NCBI GenBank assembly: GCA_964247705.1
Contig: CAXTVQ010000010.1
Location: 1-64,000, forward strand
Direction of reading: 5' to 3'
Length of the DNA: 64,000 nt
DNA from: LMUY01 sp964247705
Lineage (GTDB): Bacteria; Pseudomonadota; Alphaproteobacteria; Acetobacterales; Acetobacteraceae
Shown here one piece after another: positions 60,640-64,000 of the stretch. The position numbers and the translations under genes are program-made. Position 1 is the first letter of the stretch, and every line of letters starts with the position of its first letter. The notes beneath the pieces were generated by a model. The model saw only the letters and a program-made list of their open reading frames with translations, did no database searches and was not told the origin of the DNA.

Positions 60640-61337
60640 CCGCCGACGAGGTTAAGGCGGAGCTCGCCACCGCCAACCGCATCCTGTTCCAGCAGGGTGT
60701 CGTGGATGCGTTCGGCCATGTCAGCGCCCGCCATCCGGACCGGCCGGACCATTTCCTGCTGGCCCGCAACATGGCGCCGGTCAGCGTGACCCCCGCCGAC
60801 ATCATGGAGTTCGGCCCCGATAGCGAGCCGGTCGGCGACGATCGGCGGCCCTACCTCGAACGGTTCATCCACGGCGAGATTTATCGCGTGCGGCCGGATG
60901 TGCAGTCGGTGGTGCACACGCATTCCGCCGCGATGATCCCGTTTGGGATCGTGAAAGGCGCGAAACTGCGGCCGGTGTATCACATGAGTGGGTTTCTCGG
61001 CGCCGGCGCGGCGCATTTCGAGATCCGCGAGTGTGGTGGGGATGCGACCGATTTGCTGATCCGTGACCGCAAGTTAGGCGCCGCCTTGGCGACGGCGCTG
61101 GGTGCGGACGGGGCCGTGCTGATGCGGGGGCATGGGGCGACGATGGTGGCGGACTCGGTCCGGTTGGCGGTCTACCGCGCGATTTATGCCGAGGTGAACG
61201 CGCGGCTGCAGTGCCAGGCGATCACGATGGGTGGCGAGATCACGTTCCTGACCGTGCAGGAGGCGGACGCTGCGGCGGCGAGCAACAAAGGGCAGTTGGA
61301 TCGGGCCTGGACCATGTGGGCAAGCCAGGTAGGGTAG
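60636..61337 (+). CDS. Class II aldolase/adducin family protein
   Basis: A 233-residue metal-dependent aldolase or decarboxylase. VVDAFGHVSARHPDRPDHFL, the metal site VVHTHSAAMIPFGIV and VLMRGHGATMVADSVRLAVY match L-fuculose-phosphate-aldolase-type and HMP-decarboxylase-like proteins. The start overlaps the ThDP enzyme stop (ATGA), so the two are coupled. It is the last gene of the plus-strand run; a repeat hairpin follows. Confidence 0.9.
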   Translation: MTADEVKAELATANRILFQQGVVDAFGHVSARHPDRPDHFLLARNMAPVSVTPADIMEFGPDSEPVGDDRRPYLERFIHGEIYRVRPDVQSVVHTHSAAMIPFGIVKGAKLRPVYHMSGFLGAGAAHFEIRECGGDATDLLIRDRKLGAALATALGADGAVLMRGHGATMVADSVRLAVYRAIYAEVNARLQCQAITMGGEITFLTVQEADAAAASNKGQLDRAWTMWASQVG

Positions 61338-61352
61338 AAGCCTTCACCCCTC

Positions 61353-61413
61353 CTCTTGAGGGAGGGGTGGCCGCACGGGAAGTTTCGGGTGTGTGGCGCC
61401 CCTCCCTCAAGAG
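61353..61413. repeat. Inverted repeat between convergent genes
   Basis: CTCTTGAGGGAGGGG at 61353-61367 and CCCCTCCCTCAAGAG at 61399-61413 form a perfect 15-bp inverted repeat with a 31-base loop. It sits just after the aldolase stop and before the convergent glycosidase stop, where it may terminate transcription from either side. It resembles the palindromic repeat at 47483-47599 in style (runs of CCCT/AGGG) but not in exact sequence. Confidence 0.75.
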
Positions 61414-61428
61414 CAGGGGGGAGATAAG

Positions 61429-64000
61429 CTAGGCCTGTCGCAACACGTAATACGGTTGGTTGCACAGGTCCGCGGCCAGGCCCGGCACCATTCCCGCGCT
61501 TCCGTCGCGCATCACCGAGAACAGGTATTGCAGCGGGAACGGCGAATCCGTGTAGGCCGCTGGCACGGTAGCGGTGAACTGTCCGCCCTCGCCGTCCATC
61601 TGTAGCTCCTGCCAGGCTTCGGCTTGGTTCACGTGGCGGACATGCAGCCGGACGGACTCGGCATCCGCCGCATCCAGGGTCAGCGTCACGGGCTGGCCGC
61701 GGTGGAACGAGGCCGGAGGGGTGTGCGCGCCTTGGATCCCGCGGCTGGGCGGCACGGCCAGGACCTGCGCCGCGGCGGAGGCGGCGCCGCTCGCTATCCC
61801 AGCGCCGCCGCCATTCGTGTCGGCCGCGAGCCGGGCCATCTGGGCAATATCGGCATCGATGGCCGGCAGCCGGTCGCTCCAGTGGCCGCGCAGCCAGGCT
61901 TCGGAACCGAACGTGACGTCCGGCACATATACCGCGCCCGCCTCGACCGCTCGGAGCCAGGCGGTGCGCGCGTCCCGGTAGCTGCTCAGGGCCGCGGCAG
62001 CGGACGGGCCATCGGCGCACTGCATGTGGATTTCCCACAGCACGCCGGCGCGCAGCTTGTGGGCGAAGAACCGGCCGAGTGCCGCCTGGATCGCGATATC
62101 GGCGGCCGCCCGCTGGAACGCGCTACCCGTCCCGTGCGGGCGGGCCTCGGCCAGTCCCTGTTCCGCGGCGGCGGCAAGCCCGTCCAGCCAGGACGCGACC
62201 TCGACCGGGCTGACCCGGTGGTCCGGCTTGCCGGCCAGCAAGGACCGGGCATGGACCAGTATGCTCTGGAAGATCTGCGGGTCGAACGGCTCCACTGCGC
62301 CGAAGCGTTGCGGCTCGATGGTGTCCGAGAACGGCTGTCCGGCATCGACCTGCACGATCGGCATGTTGGTGTAGATTTCGGGCCAGTAGAAGTTGTTGGC
62401 TGCAGCCATGGCGTGGGCCATCGAGAACAGCGGCAGGATGCGGCTGGCACTGGCCAAGGCGCGCTCCATCGGAACGGCCGCGCCGCCGAACTCGGCGCGG
62501 GCCTGACGCTGCCACACGGTGGCTGCGGTGTCGGGCTGGTAAAGCAGTCGCCCGAACAGCCGGTAGGTGTAGTCGGCCTTCTGCCAATCGTAATCCGGGG
62601 CCAGCGCCGGGTCGGCGTAGGCGTTGCGGTTGCCGGGCCGGCCGGTCCCCTTGCGCCCGCGGAAGGAGAGCGGTTCGCAGATCTCGAGCCCTCCCGCGCC
62701 GCAGAACCCGGCGTGGCGGCCGAACGCGGCGGCGAACGCCGGGTCCCCCCACAACAGCAGCCGCTGCGTGCCCGGCCACAGGCGGAACACCACGTCGTAC
62801 TCGCGGCCTTCCTGCAGGAAGTCGCCGTAGCTGTAGCGGGTGTAGGACCGGGTCCCCTCGCTCATGGCGAACTGCGCGCCGCGGACGGCCCCGCCGGCCG
62901 GGGGCATGTCCTTCTGCCGGATGGCCGCCTCGTGGTAGGGCAGGCCCATGTGCTCGCCCATATATTTGGGCGAGATGCTGATCGGCATGCCGGTTTGCTT
63001 GGCCAGGGCGATGGAGTTCTGGTCGATGCCTTTCGGGTGCAGGTCCATCGCGACGGTGCGCCCGGCCGTGGGGATGGCGGCGAATACGGTGCGCCAAAAA
63101 TCCAGGTCCCCCTCACGGATGCCGCTCTCCCCATGCAGCCGCAACGTCAGCGCGGTTATATCCGGGACGGCCTTCAGCAGCATCGCGAGCGCGTCCCGGC
63201 AATAGGGTGCGTGGTTGGCCGGGGTTATGCCGGTGATGCGGTAGTTCACGCGCGGGCTGTCGAAGGCATAGGCGTGCGTCCAGATGCCGAGCCGGAAGCG
63301 CAGGCCACGCCGCACCGTCTCCCGCGCGATGAACCGCAGGGTTTCGAGGTTGCGGTCCCGCTCGTCGTCCAGCAGCCCGATCGCGGCCACGTCGTAGCCC
63401 GGCACGTGCAGCAGAAACGGGTAGGCGAAGTAGAAATAGACGTCGCTGACCTCCTGCGGGTAGTCGTACTGGATGCCGAGGGTCAGGCTGAACGTGTTGA
63501 AGCGGTGGCTTGCCAGCATGGTGAGGTAGGCGCGCCAGAAATCGCGGTCGTGCAGCCAGCCGCGGTCTTCGATCTCGTTGGTGACGAAGCGGGCGACGGA
63601 CCGGACGCGGTTGGCGGGCTGTTCGGCCATGGCGGCGCCGAGCTGCAATCCACCCCCTGCGCTGACGGCGGTGCGCACGCGGTCGGCGAGTTCGGTGGCG
63701 GCGTAGACCAGGCCGAGGGCGTCGCTGCCAGCGACCAGGAGCACCGTGCGCCCTTGAATGGTGGCGGGCGTCAGCAGAACCGCCTCCGGCCCGTCCGGCA
63801 CAGCGATTCCCGTTGGGGCAGCGCCGCTGCCGGAAAGAAGGATGATGGTCCCGGCTGCGGCAGCGACGGAGGTTGCCTCCCGCACGTCGAGGCCGCGTGC
63901 CGTCAAAGCGGTGCGAAGGTGGGAGACGGCCCAGCGCCCTGGTTCGCTGCCGGCGACCGGGTCCGCCGGATCGGTCACGAGCGTGACGGCGTCGTCTTGC
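61429..64000 (-). CDS. Large putative glycoside hydrolase, alpha-glucuronidase/GH20-like (5' end likely outside window)
   Basis: At least 849 residues. An N-terminal alpha/beta domain (HLRTALTARGLDVREATS; VLLVAGSDALGLVYAATELA) precedes a TIM-barrel-like region: RSVARFVTNEIEDRGWLHDR, LTMLASHRFNTFSLTLG, LRLHGESGIREGDLDFWRTV, and VAMDLHPKGIDQNS. The layout of a small N-terminal domain followed by a barrel resembles GH67/GH115 alpha-glucuronidases and GH20 hexosaminidases; which family is not clear. The in-frame GTG at 63976-63978 is a possible start, but the frame stays open and protein-like (DDAVTLVTDPADP) to base 64000, so the true start is probably beyond the window. Confidence 0.55.
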   Translation of the reverse strand, partial: QDDAVTLVTDPADPVAGSEPGRWAVSHLRTALTARGLDVREATSVAAAAGTIILLSGSGAAPTGIAVPDGPEAVLLTPATIQGRTVLLVAGSDALGLVYAATELADRVRTAVSAGGGLQLGAAMAEQPANRVRSVARFVTNEIEDRGWLHDRDFWRAYLTMLASHRFNTFSLTLGIQYDYPQEVSDVYFYFAYPFLLHVPGYDVAAIGLLDDERDRNLETLRFIARETVRRGLRFRLGIWTHAYAFDSPRVNYRITGITPANHAPYCRDALAMLLKAVPDITALTLRLHGESGIREGDLDFWRTVFAAIPTAGRTVAMDLHPKGIDQNSIALAKQTGMPISISPKYMGEHMGLPYHEAAIRQKDMPPAGGAVRGAQFAMSEGTRSYTRYSYGDFLQEGREYDVVFRLWPGTQRLLLWGDPAFAAAFGRHAGFCGAGGLEICEPLSFRGRKGTGRPGNRNAYADPALAPDYDWQKADYTYRLFGRLLYQPDTAATVWQRQARAEFGGAAVPMERALASASRILPLFSMAHAMAAANNFYWPEIYTNMPIVQVDAGQPFSDTIEPQRFGAVEPFDPQIFQSILVHARSLLAGKPDHRVSPVEVASWLDGLAAAAEQGLAEARPHGTGSAFQRAAADIAIQAALGRFFAHKLRAGVLWEIHMQCADGPSAAAALSSYRDARTAWLRAVEAGAVYVPDVTFGSEAWLRGHWSDRLPAIDADIAQMARLAADTNGGGAGIASGAASAAAQVLAVPPSRGIQGAHTPPASFHRGQPVTLTLDAADAESVRLHVRHVNQAEAWQELQMDGEGGQFTATVPAAYTDSPFPLQYLFSVMRDGSAGMVPGLAADLCNQPYYVLRQA

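Noticed and set aside
1..64000. CRISPR arrays, prophage, intact insertion sequences, tRNA or rRNA genes
   Set aside because: No regularly spaced direct repeats, transposase motifs, phage structural genes or RNA gene signatures were seen on reading the window.

Overview
The window is GC-rich, tightly packed bacterial chromosome with about 58 protein genes, no tRNA, rRNA, CRISPR array or intact insertion sequence that I can see, and one 100-base run of N (56500-56599) that marks a scaffold join. The base composition, the many Bug-type and ABC solute-binding proteins, HflX, PurC, AqpZ and a lysine/alanine-rich H1-like protein suggest an alphaproteobacterium. Acetobacteraceae (Rhodospirillales) is my best guess, but that is inference.

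Layout. 1-967: 5' part of hflX. 1063-5193: a GntR-type regulator with two winged-helix domains, then an MFS carrier, an amidohydrolase and a PEP-mutase-family lyase on the minus strand. 5312-5520: decayed D-2-hydroxyacid dehydrogenase. 5749-8226: H1-like protein and an SF2 helicase. 8473-16557: Baeyer-Villiger-type monooxygenase, cupin, pyridoxamine-oxidase-like protein, two tandem orphan family 5 solute-binding proteins, a dihydroxyphthalate-decarboxylase-like protein and a LysR regulator. 16669-24821: operon of an opine-dehydrogenase-family enzyme, a complete dipeptide/nickel-type ABC transporter and an LLM flavin monooxygenase; its solute-binding protein appears circularly permuted. 24789-28802 (minus): polar amino acid binding protein, fused permease-ATPase, RidA, acetamidase/formamidase. 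28896-31565: purC and a gamma-glutamyltransferase. 31673-37876: Sel1-type lipoprotein, GH26 enzyme with two CBM modules, large MscS channel, aquaporin Z. 38106-45024: a mixed region of a cysteine-less hydantoin-racemase homologue, a dehydrogenase remnant, VOC protein, Gfo/Idh oxidoreductase, orphan binding protein, BadF-type kinase, CMD protein, cold-shock protein and three small proteins.

45044-61337 looks like one catabolic island built around a TetR regulator (49746-50423) and a perfect 14-bp palindrome (49707-49720). To the left are BKACE, amidohydrolase, Bug, cupin and Ldh genes. To the right are a cyclase-family hydrolase, Bug, a mandelate-racemase-family enzyme, TctB, TctA, an SsuABC-like ABC system, a ThDP enzyme and a class II aldolase. 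Together these could import a carboxylated compound and open, dehydrate, oxidise, decarboxylate and cleave it; the substrate cannot be read from sequence. The window ends inside a large glycosidase-like gene (61429-64000).

Most striking is the solute-binding protein at 21695-23434. The segment that is normally C-terminal in family 5 binding proteins lies directly after its signal peptide, and the normally N-terminal part follows and ends exactly where the moved segment would begin.
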